From: QZKY01 sp963666295
Lineage (GTDB): Bacteria; Pseudomonadota; Gammaproteobacteria; Burkholderiales; Burkholderiaceae_D
Direction: 5' to 3'
Length of the DNA stretch: 64,000 nucleotides
Assembly (NCBI GenBank): GCA_963666295.1
Contig: OY762707.1
Coordinates: 1,984,001 to 2,048,000, forward strand
The translations under genes and the position numbers were made by a program. Of this stretch, positions 24,901 to 33,600 are shown one piece after another; position 1 is the first letter of the stretch, and each line of letters begins with the position of its first letter. The notes under the pieces are model-generated. The model saw only the letters and a list, made by a program, of their open reading frames with translations. It did no database searches and had not been told where the DNA came from.

Positions 24901-27325
24901 CGGCTGCCGGGGTGAAGGTGTACGAACCGTCGCTGTTGATAACGAGCGTGCCCACGCCGGTGATGGTTGCGGTATCGCCCGCATTGTAGACGGTGGCATC
25001 GCCTGCGACCTGGAATTGCGTGATGCTCAGGCTGTCGCCGTCAACATCAACGTCTCCGGTGAGCAGGTTGTCTGCGCCGGTGGTCACCGTCAATGGCGTG
25101 TCTTCGGCGGTGCTGTTGATTTCATTGTCGGCAACCGGTGCGTCGTTGGCTGGCGTGACCGACAGGGTCAGGGTGCCGGTGTCGGTGAGGCTGCCGTCAG
25201 AAACGGTGTAGGTCGCCACCGGTACTGGGCCGTTGTAGTCGGCTGCCGGGGTGAAGGTGTACGAACCGTCGCTGTTGATAACGAGCGTGCCCACGCCGGT
25301 GATGGTTGCGGTATCGCCCGCATTGTAGACGGTGGCATCGCCTGCGACCTGGAATTGCGTGATGCTCAGGCTGTCGCCGTCAACATCAACGTCTCCGGTG
25401 AGCAGGTTGTCTGCGCCGGTGGTCACCGTCAATGGCGTGTCTTCGGCGGTGCTGTTGATTTCATTGTCGGCAACCGGTGCGTCGTTGGCTGGCGTGACCG
25501 ACAGGGTCAGGGTGCCGGTGTCGGTGAGGCTGCCGTCAGAAACGGTGTAGGTCGCCACCGGTACCGGGCCGTTGTAGTCGGCTGCCGGGGTGAAGGTGTA
25601 CGAACCGTCGCTGTTGATAACGAGCGTGCCCACGCCGGTGATGGTTGCGGTATCGCCCGCATTGTAGACGGTGGTATCGCCTGCGACCTGGAATTGCGTG
25701 ATGCTCAGGCTGTCGCCGTCAACATCAACGTCTCCGGTGAGCAGGTTGTCTGCGCCGGTGGTCACCGTCAATGGCGTGTCTTCGGCGGTGCTGTTGATTT
25801 CATTGTCGGCAACCGGTGCGTCGTTGGCTGGCGTGACCGACAGGGTCAGGGTGCCGGTGTCGGTGAGGCTGCCGTCAGAAACGGTGTAGGTCGCCACCGG
25901 TACTGGGCCGTTGTAGTCGGCTGCCGGGGTGAAGGTGTACGAACCGTCGCTGTTGATAACGAGCGTGCCCACGCCGGTGATGGTTGCGGTCTGGCCTGCG
26001 GTGTAGACGGTGGCATCGCCTGCGACCTGGAATTGCGTGATGCTCAGGCTGTCGCCGTCAACATCAACGTCTCCGGTGAGCAGGTTGTCTGCGCCGGTGG
26101 TCACCGTCAATGGCGTGTCTTCGGCGGTGCTGTTGATTTCATTGTCGGCAACCGGTGCGTCGTTGGCTGGCGTGACCGACAGGGTCAGGGTGCCGGTGTC
26201 GGTGAGGCTGCCGTCAGAAACGGTGTAGGTCGCCACCGGTACCGGGCCGTTGTAGTCGGCTGCCGGGGTGAAGGTGTACGAACCGTCGCTGTTGATAACG
26301 AGCGTGCCCACGCCGGTGATGGTTGCGGTCTGGCCTGCGGTGTAGACGGTGGCATCGCCTGCGACCTGGAATTGCGTGATGCTCAGGCTGTCGCCGTCAA
26401 CATCAACGTCTCCGGTGAGCAGGTTGTCTGCGCCGGTGGTCACCGTCAATGGCGTGTCTTCGGCGGTGCTGTTGATTTCATTGTCGGCAACCGGTGCGTC
26501 GTTGGCTGGCGTGACCGACAGGGTCAGGGTGCCGGTGTCGGTGAGGCTGCCGTCAGAAACGGTGTAGGTCGCCACCGGTACCGGGCCGTTGTAGTCGGCT
26601 GCCGGGGTGAAGGTGTACGAACCGTCGCTGTTGATAACGAGCGTGCCCACGCCGGTGATGGTTGCGGTCTGGCCTGCGGTGTAGACGGTGGCATCGCCTG
26701 CGACCTGGAATTGCGTGATGCTCAGGCTGTCGCCGTCGATGTCTGAGTCATTGCTGAGGACACCATTAATGGCATCTACTGTCAGCGTTGTATCTTCAGG
26801 TGTTGTGTTTGTATCTGGTTCCGCTGATGGAGGGGAGTTTACAAACGTATCGTTTGAGCTTTTGTCAGTTTGTTCGTTGCTAAGCGTACTGGTTTCATAG
26901 CCTGGTGTTACTTCCCCTTGCGCAGCATCTTGAGCAATGAACACTGCATTGTGGCCTTCTTGACCACCCGTTTCTTCACCGGCTGCAGCGGCTTCCGTCA
27001 CTTCTGTCGGGTCGGCACCGGCGACAATGCGTGCTTGAGCGGCGGCAACTTCCTGGTCGAGTGCCTGGTGCCCTTCAGGCGAGAAGACGGTGCCATCCAG
27101 CGTGAGGGTGCTGTTGCCTGCTATGGTGGTTGTATTCGAATTGGCGAATTGAATTTCAACTTCTGCGCCTGCGGCAGTGTGGATGACGTCGTTCGCATGA
27201 ACGGTGTCTCCAACTTGAAGTGTTTTTGTTATGCCATTGGCATCCGTTACAGTTGCGGTGCCGATGATTTCCTTGATGGTGCCGATGGATTTTGCTGTCA
27301 TGTTGCCAGTTGCAGAAGTTGCCAT
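15914..27325 (-). CDS. Giant LapA-type RTX adhesin 1 with 113-residue tandem repeats
   Basis: Cell-surface biofilm adhesin of about 3,803 residues, with no signal peptide (type I secretion). Order: retention module (SIGTIKEIIGTATV..., about 1-105); LapG-type site EAAAAG (about 111-116) after AGADPTEV; about 25 repeats of 113 residues (about 190-2990) of the VCBS/cadherin-like, tandem-95 style (TPANDAPVADNE...). Next come one divergent repeat, a VWA domain with MIDAS DTSGSMG (about 3155), RTX nonapeptides (GGEGDDIIYGQEGND..., about 3640-3690) and a C-terminal secretion region. The VWA domain is interrupted by a beta-rich insertion (about 3350-3490). I start at 27325, where GGAG lies about 10 bp upstream, rather than at TTG 27340. 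Most similar in plan to LapA/MapA. The ligand is unknown. Confidence 0.92.
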   Translation of the reverse strand: MATSATGNMTAKSIGTIKEIIGTATVTDANGITKTLQVGDTVHANDVIHTAAGAEVEIQFANSNTTTIAGNSTLTLDGTVFSPEGHQALDQEVAAAQARIVAGADPTEVTEAAAAGEETGGQEGHNAVFIAQDAAQGEVTPGYETSTLSNEQTDKSSNDTFVNSPPSAEPDTNTTPEDTTLTVDAINGVLSNDSDIDGDSLSITQFQVAGDATVYTAGQTATITGVGTLVINSDGSYTFTPAADYNGPVPVATYTVSDGSLTDTGTLTLSVTPANDAPVADNEINSTAEDTPLTVTTGADNLLTGDVDVDGDSLSITQFQVAGDATVYTAGQTATITGVGTLVINSDGSYTFTPAADYNGPVPVATYTVSDGSLTDTGTLTLSVTPANDAPVADNEINSTAEDTPLTVTTGADNLLTGDVDVDGDSLSITQFQVAGDATVYTAGQTATITGVGTLVINSDGSYTFTPAADYNGPVPVATYTVSDGSLTDTGTLTLSVTPANDAPVADNEINSTAEDTPLTVTTGADNLLTGDVDVDGDSLSITQFQVAGDTTVYNAGDTATITGVGTLVINSDGSYTFTPAADYNGPVPVATYTVSDGSLTDTGTLTLSVTPANDAPVADNEINSTAEDTPLTVTTGADNLLTGDVDVDGDSLSITQFQVAGDATVYNAGDTATITGVGTLVINSDGSYTFTPAADYNGPVPVATYTVSDGSLTDTGTLTLSVTPANDAPVADNEINSTAEDTPLTVTTGADNLLTGDVDVDGDSLSITQFQVAGDATVYNAGDTATITGVGTLVINSDGSYTFTPAADYNSPVPVATYTVSDGSLTDTGTLTLSVTPANDAPVADNEINSTAEDTPLTVTTGADNLLTGDVDVDGDSLSITQFQVAGDATVYTAGQTATITGVGTLVINSDGSYTFTPAADYNGPVPVATYTVSDGSLTDTGTLTLSVTPANDAPVADNEINSTAEDTPLTVTTGADNLLTGDVDVDGDSLSITQFQVAGDATVYNAGDTATITGVGTLVINSDGSYTFTPATDYNGPVPVATYTVSDGSLTDTGTLTLSVTPANDAPVADNEINSTAEDTPLTVTTGADNLLTGDVDVDGDSLSITQFQVAGDATVYNAGDTATITGVGTLVINSDGSYTFTPTADYNGPVPVATYTVSDGSLTDTGTLTLSVTPANDAPVADNEINSTAEDTPLTVTTGADNLLTGDVDVDGDSLSITQFQVAGDATVYNAGDTATITGVGTLVINSDGSYTFTPATDYNGPVPVATYTVSDGSLTDTGTLTLSVTPANDAPVADNEINSTAEDTPLTVTTGADNLLTGDVDVDGDSLSITQFQVAGDATVYNAGDTATITGVGTLVINSDGSYTFTPAADYNGPVPVATYTVSDGSLTDTGTLTLSVTPANDAPVADNEINSTAEDTPLTVTTGADNLLTGDVDVDGDSLSITQFQVAGDATVYNAGDTATITGVGTLVINSDGSYTFTPTADYNGPVPVATYTVSDGSLTDTGTLTLSVTPANDAPVADNEINSTAEDTPLTVTTGADNLLTGDVDVDGDSLSITQFQVAGDATVYTAGQTATITGVGTLTIGSDGSYTFTPAADYNGPVPVATYTVSDGSLTDTGTLTLSVTPANDAPVADNEINSTAEDTPLTVTTGADNLLTGDVDVDGDSLSITQFQVAGDATVYNAGDTATITGVGTLVINSDGSYTFTPAADYNGPVPVATYTVSDGSLTDTGTLTLSVTPANDAPVADNEINSTAEDTPLTVTTGADNLLTGDVDVDGDSLSITQFQVAGDATVYTAGQTATITGVGTLTIGSDGSYTFTPAADYNGPVPVATYTVSDGSLTDTGTLTLSVTPANDAPVADNEINSTAEDTPLTVTTGADNLLTGDVDVDGDSLSITQFQVAGDATVYNAGDTATITGVGTLVINSDGSYTFTPAADYNGPVPVATYTVSDGSLTDTGTLTLSVTPANDAPVADNEINSTAEDTPLTVTTGADNLLTGDVDVDGDSLSITQFQVAGDATVYNAGDTATITGVGTLVINSDGSYTFTPAADYNSPVPVATYTVSDGSLTDTGTLTLSVTPANDAPVADNEINSTAEDTPLTVTTGADNLLTGDVDVDGDSLSITQFQVAGDATVYTAGQTATITGVGTLVINSDGSYTFTPAADYNGPVPVATYTVSDGSLTDTGTLTLSVTPANDAPVADNEINSTAEDTPLTVTTGADNLLTGDVDVDGDSLSITQFQVAGDATVYNAGDTATITGVGTLVINSDGSYTFTPAADYNGPVPVATYTVSDGSLTDTGTLTLSVTPANDAPVADNEINSTAEDTPLTVTTGADNLLTGDVDVDGDSLSITQFQVAGDATVYNAGDTATITGVGTLVINSDGSYTFTPTADYNGPVPVATYTVSDGSLTDTGTLTLSVTPANDAPVADNEINSTAEDTPLTVTTGADNLLTGDVDVDGDSLSITQFQVAGDATVYTAGQTATITGVGTLVINSDGSYTFTPTADYNGPVPVATYTVSDGSLTDTGTLTLSVTPANDAPVADNEINSTAEDTPLTVTTGADNLLTGDVDVDGDSLSITQFQVAGDTTVYNAGDTATITGVGTLTIGSDGSYTFTPAADYNGPVPVATYTVSDGSLTDTGTLTLSVTPANDAPVADNEINSTAEDTPLTVTTGADNLLTGDVDVDGDSLSITQFQVAGDATVYNAGDTATITGVGTLVINSDGSYTFTPTADYNGPVPVATYTVSDGSLTDTGTLTLSVTPANDAPVADNEINSTAEDTPLTVTTGADNLLTGDVDVDGDSLSITQFQVAGDATVYNAGDTATITGVGTLVINSDGSYTFTPATDYNGPVPVATYTVSDGSLTDTGTLTLSVTPANDAPVADNEINSTAEDTPLTVTTGADNLLTGDVDVDGDSLSITQFQVAGDATVYTAGQTATITGVGTLTIGSDGSYTFTPAADYNGSVPVATYTVSDGSLTDTGTLTLSVTPANDAPVAIDDTLEQTTQMADVTFTEYDILANDSPGGDGWPASGSAITNIEIQNGAGTLVDDGNGNYTYQPHVTDTDEVTLSYTVQDADGSEDTATITINLATDTPEGPVFIVGSSSDDGAGSSDTYAVPTEGQGQIIGSSGNDVLVGDNGGADTTSTVTTPSYHYIISMDTSGSMGGGRIANLKSAVSETLQSIYNQVDATADGYVKVSLQEFASNTGEGGWISFDKAAGTISWSANGGSGSGIFNGDDSEDGNDYADAIEGIINWVNDLNASGGTNYEAALSEAGNTLASNTGFDQTHVIFMSDGAPTARINSDGDSEGGSAINAEDITDLFGGTGDSTSEVAYLLNHADSVRAVGIEMLHTETENVFESDFSNGNGSQFKSDGWSQLDASGGVTNTNLVCDEAYFDADLGNDNPNGIGRIEATESGTEYILSYYSYYSGDNWGGPITATVTDGAGNVLATATGGSNLVFTGTGSDVTITFKGDDGLGEGPYVDDISLDKVITYTDSLNVGSITVDPDDSGPRGNATIVTTGDLMNAIDSTGSAILIASSADLSSELQGIVNETLDLTAVGSDVITANAGNDIIFGDVMFTDTLLADYNNAHPGAPLSEGSDALSAGSGWAVFEALEATDSWDRNDTLDYIRNNHAELGQETLDSSGEGRSAGNDLIYGGEGDDIIYGQEGNDILVGGAGDDILIGGSGSDTFVFHSDDLGNGVDTIVDFHVGNPVSDTEADVLDISDVLQGADASNIENGGFLNFTNITDNGDGTITVTMSVDADGDGDNYTPLATVTMDGTGFSGMDSAQILNTLLNNGQIDFDG
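16850..17275 (-). other. Beta-rich domain inserted in the VWA domain of adhesin 1
   Basis: Between the VWA strand VRAVGIEM and the closing segment AIDSTGSAILIASSADLSSELQG lie about 140 extra residues (from ENVFESDF to VDDISLDKV). The stretch reads like a jelly-roll carbohydrate-binding fold: W, Y and D/N/G rich, with alternating hydrophobic strands and a final GPYVDDISL strand. The VWA of adhesin 2 lacks it. The boundary is approximate and the fold is inferred. Confidence 0.5.
18350..26737. repeat. Tandem array, 24.7 copies of a 339-bp unit (adhesin 1)
   Basis: The 339-bp (113-codon) unit repeats in phase across 8.4 kb. Copies are nearly identical but carry recurrent alternative alleles: TAGQTA or NAGDTA, GTLVIN or GTLTIG, TPAADYN, TPTADYN or TPATDYN, YNGP, YNSP or YNGS, and GDATVY or GDTTVY, besides a few synonymous changes. 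Combinations are shuffled between copies. Confidence 0.97.
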
Positions 27326-27462
27326 GAGTTGTTTCTCCAAGCGATTGTTTTTTTTGTTAAGCGCGCTCAGGTGCGCGAGTTAAATTTTTGTTAGATTTAT
27401 TCGTTAGGTTGAAAAAACCTACTTTTTCACAGATGCAACTTTAAGTAAATTTGATTTTCATC

Positions 27463-27483
27463 AAAATTGTACTTGGGTACTAA
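27463..27483 (-). promoter_or_regulatory. Upstream element shared by both adhesin genes, copy 1
   Basis: On the minus strand it begins TTAGTACCCAAGTAC, about 138-158 bp before the adhesin 1 start. 18 of 21 positions match the element at 44227-44247 before adhesin 2. It contains two (T/A)AGTAC half-sites in direct orientation 8 bp apart. Candidate operator; the protein that binds it is unknown. Confidence 0.45.
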
Positions 27484-27611
27484 AAATGATGTCTATGCAA
27501 GGCTCATTACTCTAATTGGAGTTTTGACTTTGGCTGAGCGATGGGCACGTTTCCCTTTGAATAACTGCTTTTATGGTTAGAAGGGAGTGCTTAGGAGAGG
27601 GAGGTGTGAGC

Positions 27612-27657
27612 AAAACAAAGCCAGAAGAGAGAAGAGTATCTCCTCCGGCTTTGTTTT
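27612..27657. terminator. Terminator downstream of adhesin 2
   Basis: AAAACAAAGCC (27612-27622) pairs with GGCTTTGTTTT (27647-27657), 8 bp past the adhesin 2 stop codon. The stem is strong. The minus-strand T tail is short (TTTT within the stem end), and the plus-strand tail is longer. Confidence 0.65.
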
Positions 27658-27664
27658 TTATGAG

Positions 27665-30600
27665 TTAGATGTCATCAACGATCAGGTTGCCACCATCAAG
27701 CAGGTTCTGGATGATATCCACGTTGCTTCCGTAGGTTGTCAGGTCAATGTTCTGGAAGACGATGGTCTGATCAGCGGCACCGCCTGATGCATCCGTATCA
27801 ATGGCCAGAGTAGTATGGCCTGTGATTGAGTCATAGGTGAAGTTCAGGTAACCACCATTGCCGAGGGTAGCAGCGTCTTGAGAATTGTCGCCAGTCAAGG
27901 CCACACTGCTCAGCATGTCAGACAGGTCAAATGTATCGCCCTCGCCAAGACTGAAGTCGGTAATGGTATCTGTCGGATTGCCTGTTTCATCGCCAGCATT
28001 GAACACGAAGGTGTCTGCGCCTAGACCACCTGACAGGGTGTCATTTCCATCGCCGCCTACAAGGATGTCGTTTCCACTACCACCGCTGATTACATCGTCT
28101 CCCTGTTGGCCATAGATGGTGTCGTTACCTTCCTGGCCGTAAACAGTGTCATCTCCGGCACCTGCGTAAATGGTGTCGTGACCACCAGATCTCCCACTTT
28201 CTTCTGCGAGTTCTCCAGGATTGTTTGAGATGTAATCAAGGATTTGCTCTTCTGTCCAACCAAGCTCCTGGAATACGGCCCAGCCTGCACCATCTGGCGT
28301 TGTTAGGGAGTTTGCATCTGCTAGTGTGTCTGTGTTGAGTGCATCGCCGAAAATAAGGTCATTGCCATCGCCGCCAATGATGGTGTCGTCACTTGCGGTA
28401 TCTTGTATAGTCTGGCTACCAACCAGTGCACCTACAGTGTTGCTCAGTTCTTCAGCGGTGGTGATGTTGTCAGCAGCGCCTCCATCGCCTTCAACGTCGC
28501 TGAGATAACCGAGCGCAGTCCCGCCTACGTTGATGCCAATGGATTCGATGGTGAAACCATATGTGTTTTCGATAATGTCTACCTCGCTAACACGATCGTC
28601 ATTGCTCGATCCATAAGTATTGTATTCGCCGAGAACGTGATCAATCGCTGTTGATGCGCTGATACTGCTTGTTGGATTTCCAGAGTTGTCGAGTGCCCGG
28701 TTGGGTTCGCCATCTGAAATAAACAACACTTTATTAACAGACGCGCCTGGAAGTGGCTCAGATCCCCCTGGTGCAAGCCAGTTGATTACTTGCTGTAAAC
28801 CGGCCTCGTAATTTGTTGCACTGCCTGTGTTGAGGTTGTTGACGGCAGTAGTCGCAGCAGCGAGGGCGGTAGCATTGTCAACGCTGTTTGTTGTCAGATC
28901 AAAGGTTCCAACCGTATTGGCATAGGTGTCAAATTCCACGATATGAACGCGGATATTGGCGGCGCCAGAGGATTGCAAGTCGTTTAGGGTATCCACAACG
29001 GCATTTTTTAAGGCCTGCAGACGTGAAATCGTACCTGTGCCAAAAGGAATGCTCTCGCTCATACTTCCTGAGGTATCCAGCACCAGAACGATGTTGGCGG
29101 TCGTGCCTGGTATGAGCGTGGTTCCACCTGGGTCGCCGGCCAATGTGTCATCTCCAGTATCGCCGGTAATTGAACCTGAACCACCAGAGTCGTAGGTGTA
29201 GGTGGAGGTTGAGCCGCTGATGTCAGCATCTGCAGAGCCGATGATGAATACAGGATCAGCGATAACTTCCATGCCGTTGACGGTGATGTCCAGACTGCCT
29301 GTTGCGGTATCTCCATCTGCATCAATGACCGTAACGTTGAAATTGAGAGGGAGGTCTTCTGAACTGGTTACGGTTGAGACGTTAACGACATCGAACTTGC
29401 CATTGCCATCTACAGCCATGAACTCGACATAATCAATGAGCTTTCCTGCTTCACCGATAGTCATTGTGTGATCAGCACCCGCCAAGGACAGAACATTTCC
29501 ACTGTCAGATGTATATGAGCCATCTGTGTAGTGAATGACATATGCCAGTTCATCTGTGTCTGCAAAATTTGTCAGAGCAATTGTGGTGAAATTCACATTC
29601 GGGCCATCAAAACTGGGTGAAGTCGTAAGCGTGTCGAAGGCATCAAAATCATCAAAATCGATACGGAAGAGTTCGTTGTCATCCAGATTATTGTTGCCTA
29701 TGCCCCAACCAGAAGTGCTGCCATTGACACTGTTTTGCGTAGTTAATGCTGGGTCAAGTACGCCGGTTGATAGCCATGTGGCGCGGTCTGTAGCATTGCC
29801 ACCCCAGTCCCAACCGGAAAGCACGGCTAAGGATTGCGTTCCACTGGTATCCTCAAGCACTTGGTACCCGGCTGGTCCGGAGCCAAACGCAGTGGATGAA
29901 CCGATATCTACCAACTCAATATTGTCGATTGGTTTGATTAAGGTGAAGTCGTATGTTCCTCCTTCGTTCAAGGCAAGTGTGAACACATGGTTCGCGGTAA
30001 TACTCGGGTCACTACCTGTATAAGCAATGAGTATATTTGGGTCACCCGGGTCGACGTAATACGAGACAGGCGCACCATCTGATGACAGGTCTGCTGGTGC
30101 CGTGTTGCCGAGCAGGCTCAGTGCGCCAGGATCATCAGCGCCATAGTCGAACAGCAGGTCACCAGAAACAACTGTGCTAGCGATATTGTCAATATCTGAG
30201 CTTTCGATAGAGGTGATGCTAGGTCCATCATCGTCGAATGAGACGTTGCCGCCCAAGTCGAGGGTTTCACTATCGGTTGCGGTATCGCCATCGCCATCGG
30301 TGATGGTGCGTGTTGCGGTCAGGCCGACGAGGTCGGTGCCGAGCACGGCTTCCTGGGTGTCATACGGTGCGGCGGTATCGCCCGGCGCGCCGTGATCGAT
30401 TTCCTGCATTTGAGACAGGGTGACATTGCCGTTGGCGGTGTTGACTGCCAGGGTGAAGACCACGGACGCATCTGCGGCAGAAGCCGGTGCGGTGGTGGCG
30501 GTTGAGCCGATGATGACGCCGCCGACTTCATACAGATAGACGGCGCTGCCATCGCTCGTCAGGCCGGAATCGACCAGGCCGGCGACCGGGGTGGCGGTGA

Positions 30601-33600
30601 TTTCCAGATCATAGCTAACGGCCCCGATCGATCCGGCGCCATCGGCGCCGTAATCACTGCTGGTCAGGGTAAAGGCCGCGGCAAAGCTGGTGCTGTCGGT
30701 ATCGGTCGCGGTCCCTTCGGTGTCGGCATCTTGCGTGTTGAGCAAGATGGTGTTGCCATCGGTGACGCTGATGTTAATGCTAGGTCCATCATCGTCGAAT
30801 GAGACGTTGCCGCCCAAGTCGAGGGTTTCACTATCGGTTGCGGTATCGCCATCGCCATCGGTGATGGTGCGTGTTGCGGTCAGGCCGACGAGGTCGGTGC
30901 CGAGCACGGCTTCCTGGGTGTCATACGGTGCGGCGGTATCGCCCGGCGCGCCGTGATCGATTTCCTGCATTTGAGACAGGGTGACATTGCCGTTGGCGGT
31001 GTTGACTGCCAGGGTGAAGACCACGGACGCATCTGCGGCAGAAGCCGGTGCGGTGGTGGCGGTTGAGCCGATGATGACGCCGCCGACTTCATACAGATAG
31101 ACGGCGCTGCCATCGCTCGTCAGGCCGGAATCGACCAGGCCGGCGACCGGGGTGGCGGTGATTTCCAGATCATAGCTAACGGCCCCGATCGATCCGGCGC
31201 CATCGGCGCCGTAATCACTGCTGGTCAGGGTAAAGGCCGCGGCAAAGCTGGTGCTGTCGGTATCGGTCGCGGTCCCTTCGGTGTCGGCATCTTGCGTGTT
31301 GAGCAAGATGGTGTTGCCATCGGTGACGCTGATGTTAATGCTAGGTCCATCATCGTCGAATGAGACGTTGCCGCCCAAGTCGAGGGTTTCACTATCGGTT
31401 GCGGTATCGCCATCGCCATCGGTGATGGTGCGTGTTGCGGTCAGGCCGACGAGGTCGGTGCCGAGCACGGCTTCCTGGGTGTCATACGGTGCGGCGGTAT
31501 CGCCCGGCGCGCCGTGATCGATTTCCTGCATTTGAGACAGGGTGACATTGCCGTTGGCGGTGTTGACTGCCAGGGTGAAGACCACGGACGCATCTGCGGC
31601 AGAAGCCGGTGCGGTGGTGGCGGTTGAGCCGATGATGACGCCGCCGACTTCATACAGATAGACGGCGCTGCCATCGCTCGTCAGGCCGGAATCGACCAGG
31701 CCGGCGACCGGGGTGGCGGTGATTTCCAGATCATAGCTAACGGCCCCGATCGATCCGGCGCCATCGGCGCCGTAATCACTGCTGGTCAGGGTAAAGGCCG
31801 CGGCAAAGCTGGTGCTGTCGGTATCGGTCGCGGTCCCTTCGGTGTCGGCATCTTGCGTGTTGAGCAAGATGGTGTTGCCATCGGTGACGCTGATGTTAAT
31901 GCTAGGTCCATCATCGTCGAATGAGACGTTGCCGCCCAAGTCGAGGGTTTCACTATCGGTTGCGGTATCGCCATCGCCATCGGTGATGGTGCGTGTTGCG
32001 GTCAGGCCGACGAGGTCGGTGCCGAGCACGGCTTCCTGGGTGTCATACGGTGCGGCGGTATCGCCCGGCGCGCCGTGATCGATTTCCTGCATTTGAGACA
32101 GGGTGACATTGCCGTTGGCGGTGTTGACTGCCAGGGTGAAGACCACGGACGCATCTGCGGCAGAAGCCGGTGCGGTGGTGGCGGTTGAGCCGATGATGAC
32201 GCCGCCGACTTCATACAGATAGACGGCGCTGCCATCGCTCGTCAGGCCGGAATCGACCAGGCCGGCGACCGGGGTGGCGGTGATTTCCAGATCATAGCTA
32301 ACGGCCCCGATCGATCCGGCGCCATCGGCGCCGTAATCACTGCTGGTCAGGGTAAAGGCCGCGGCAAAGCTGGTGCTGTCGGTATCGGTCGCGGTCCCTT
32401 CGGTGTCGGCATCTTGCGTGTTGAGCAAGATGGTGTTGCCATCGGTGACGCTGATGTTAATGCTAGGTCCATCATCGTCGAATGAGACGTTGCCGCCCAA
32501 GTCGAGGGTTTCACTATCGGTTGCGGTATCGCCATCGCCATCGGTGATGGTGCGTGTTGCGGTCAGGCCGACGAGGTCGGTGCCGAGCACGGCTTCCTGG
32601 GTGTCATACGGTGCGGCGGTATCGCCCGGCGCGCCGTGATCGATTTCCTGCATTTGAGACAGGGTGACATTGCCGTTGGCGGTGTTGACTGCCAGGGTGA
32701 AGACCACGGACGCATCTGCGGCAGAAGCCGGTGCGGTGGTGGCGGTTGAGCCGATGATGACGCCGCCGACTTCATACAGATAGACGGCGCTGCCATCGCT
32801 CGTCAGGCCGGAATCGACCAGGCCGGCGACCGGGGTGGCGGTGATTTCCAGATCATAGCTAACGGCCCCGATCGATCCGGCGCCATCGGCGCCGTAATCA
32901 CTGCTGGTCAGGGTAAAGGCCGCGGCAAAGCTGGTGCTGTCGGTATCGGTCGCGGTCCCTTCGGTGTCGGCATCTTGCGTGTTGAGCAAGATGGTGTTGC
33001 CATCGGTGACGCTGATGTTAATGCTAGGTCCATCATCGTCGAATGAGACGTTGCCGCCCAAGTCGAGGGTTTCACTATCGGTTGCGGTATCGCCATCGCC
33101 ATCGGTGATGGTGCGTGTTGCGGTCAGGCCGACGAGGTCGGTGCCGAGCACGGCTTCCTGGGTGTCATACGGTGCGGCGGTATCGCCCGGCGCGCCGTGA
33201 TCGATTTCCTGCATTTGAGACAGGGTGACATTGCCGTTGGCGGTGTTGACTGCCAGGGTGAAGACCACGGACGCATCTGCGGCAGAAGCCGGTGCGGTGG
33301 TGGCGGTTGAGCCGATGATGACGCCGCCGACTTCATACAGATAGACGGCGCTGCCATCGCTCGTCAGGCCGGAATCGACCAGGCCGGCGACCGGGGTGGC
33401 GGTGATTTCCAGATCATAGCTAACGGCCCCGATCGATCCGGCGCCATCGGCGCCGTAATCACTGCTGGTCAGGGTAAAGGCCGCGGCAAAGCTGGTGCTG
33501 TCGGTATCGGTCGCGGTCCCTTCGGTGTCGGCATCTTGCGTGTTGAGCAAGATGGTGTTGCCATCGGTGACGCTGATGTTAATGCTAGGTCCATCATCGT

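Larger units (their letters stand above)
27326..27664. other. Intergenic region between the two adhesin genes
   Basis: 339 bp holding the end region of adhesin 2 and the control region of adhesin 1. It contains a hairpin terminator (27612-27657), the conserved upstream element (27463-27483), an AT-rich 5' leader and the GGAG ribosome site of adhesin 1. No gene is supported here. Confidence 0.6.

Noticed and set aside
18320..26746. An 8.4-kb open frame on the plus strand (2,808 codons) antisense to adhesin 1
   Set aside because: It is open only because one stop-free antisense frame is copied 25 times by the repeat. Its translation is repetitive and Arg/Val/Gly-rich, has no ribosome site or recognisable domain, and the minus-strand frame has all the adhesin features.
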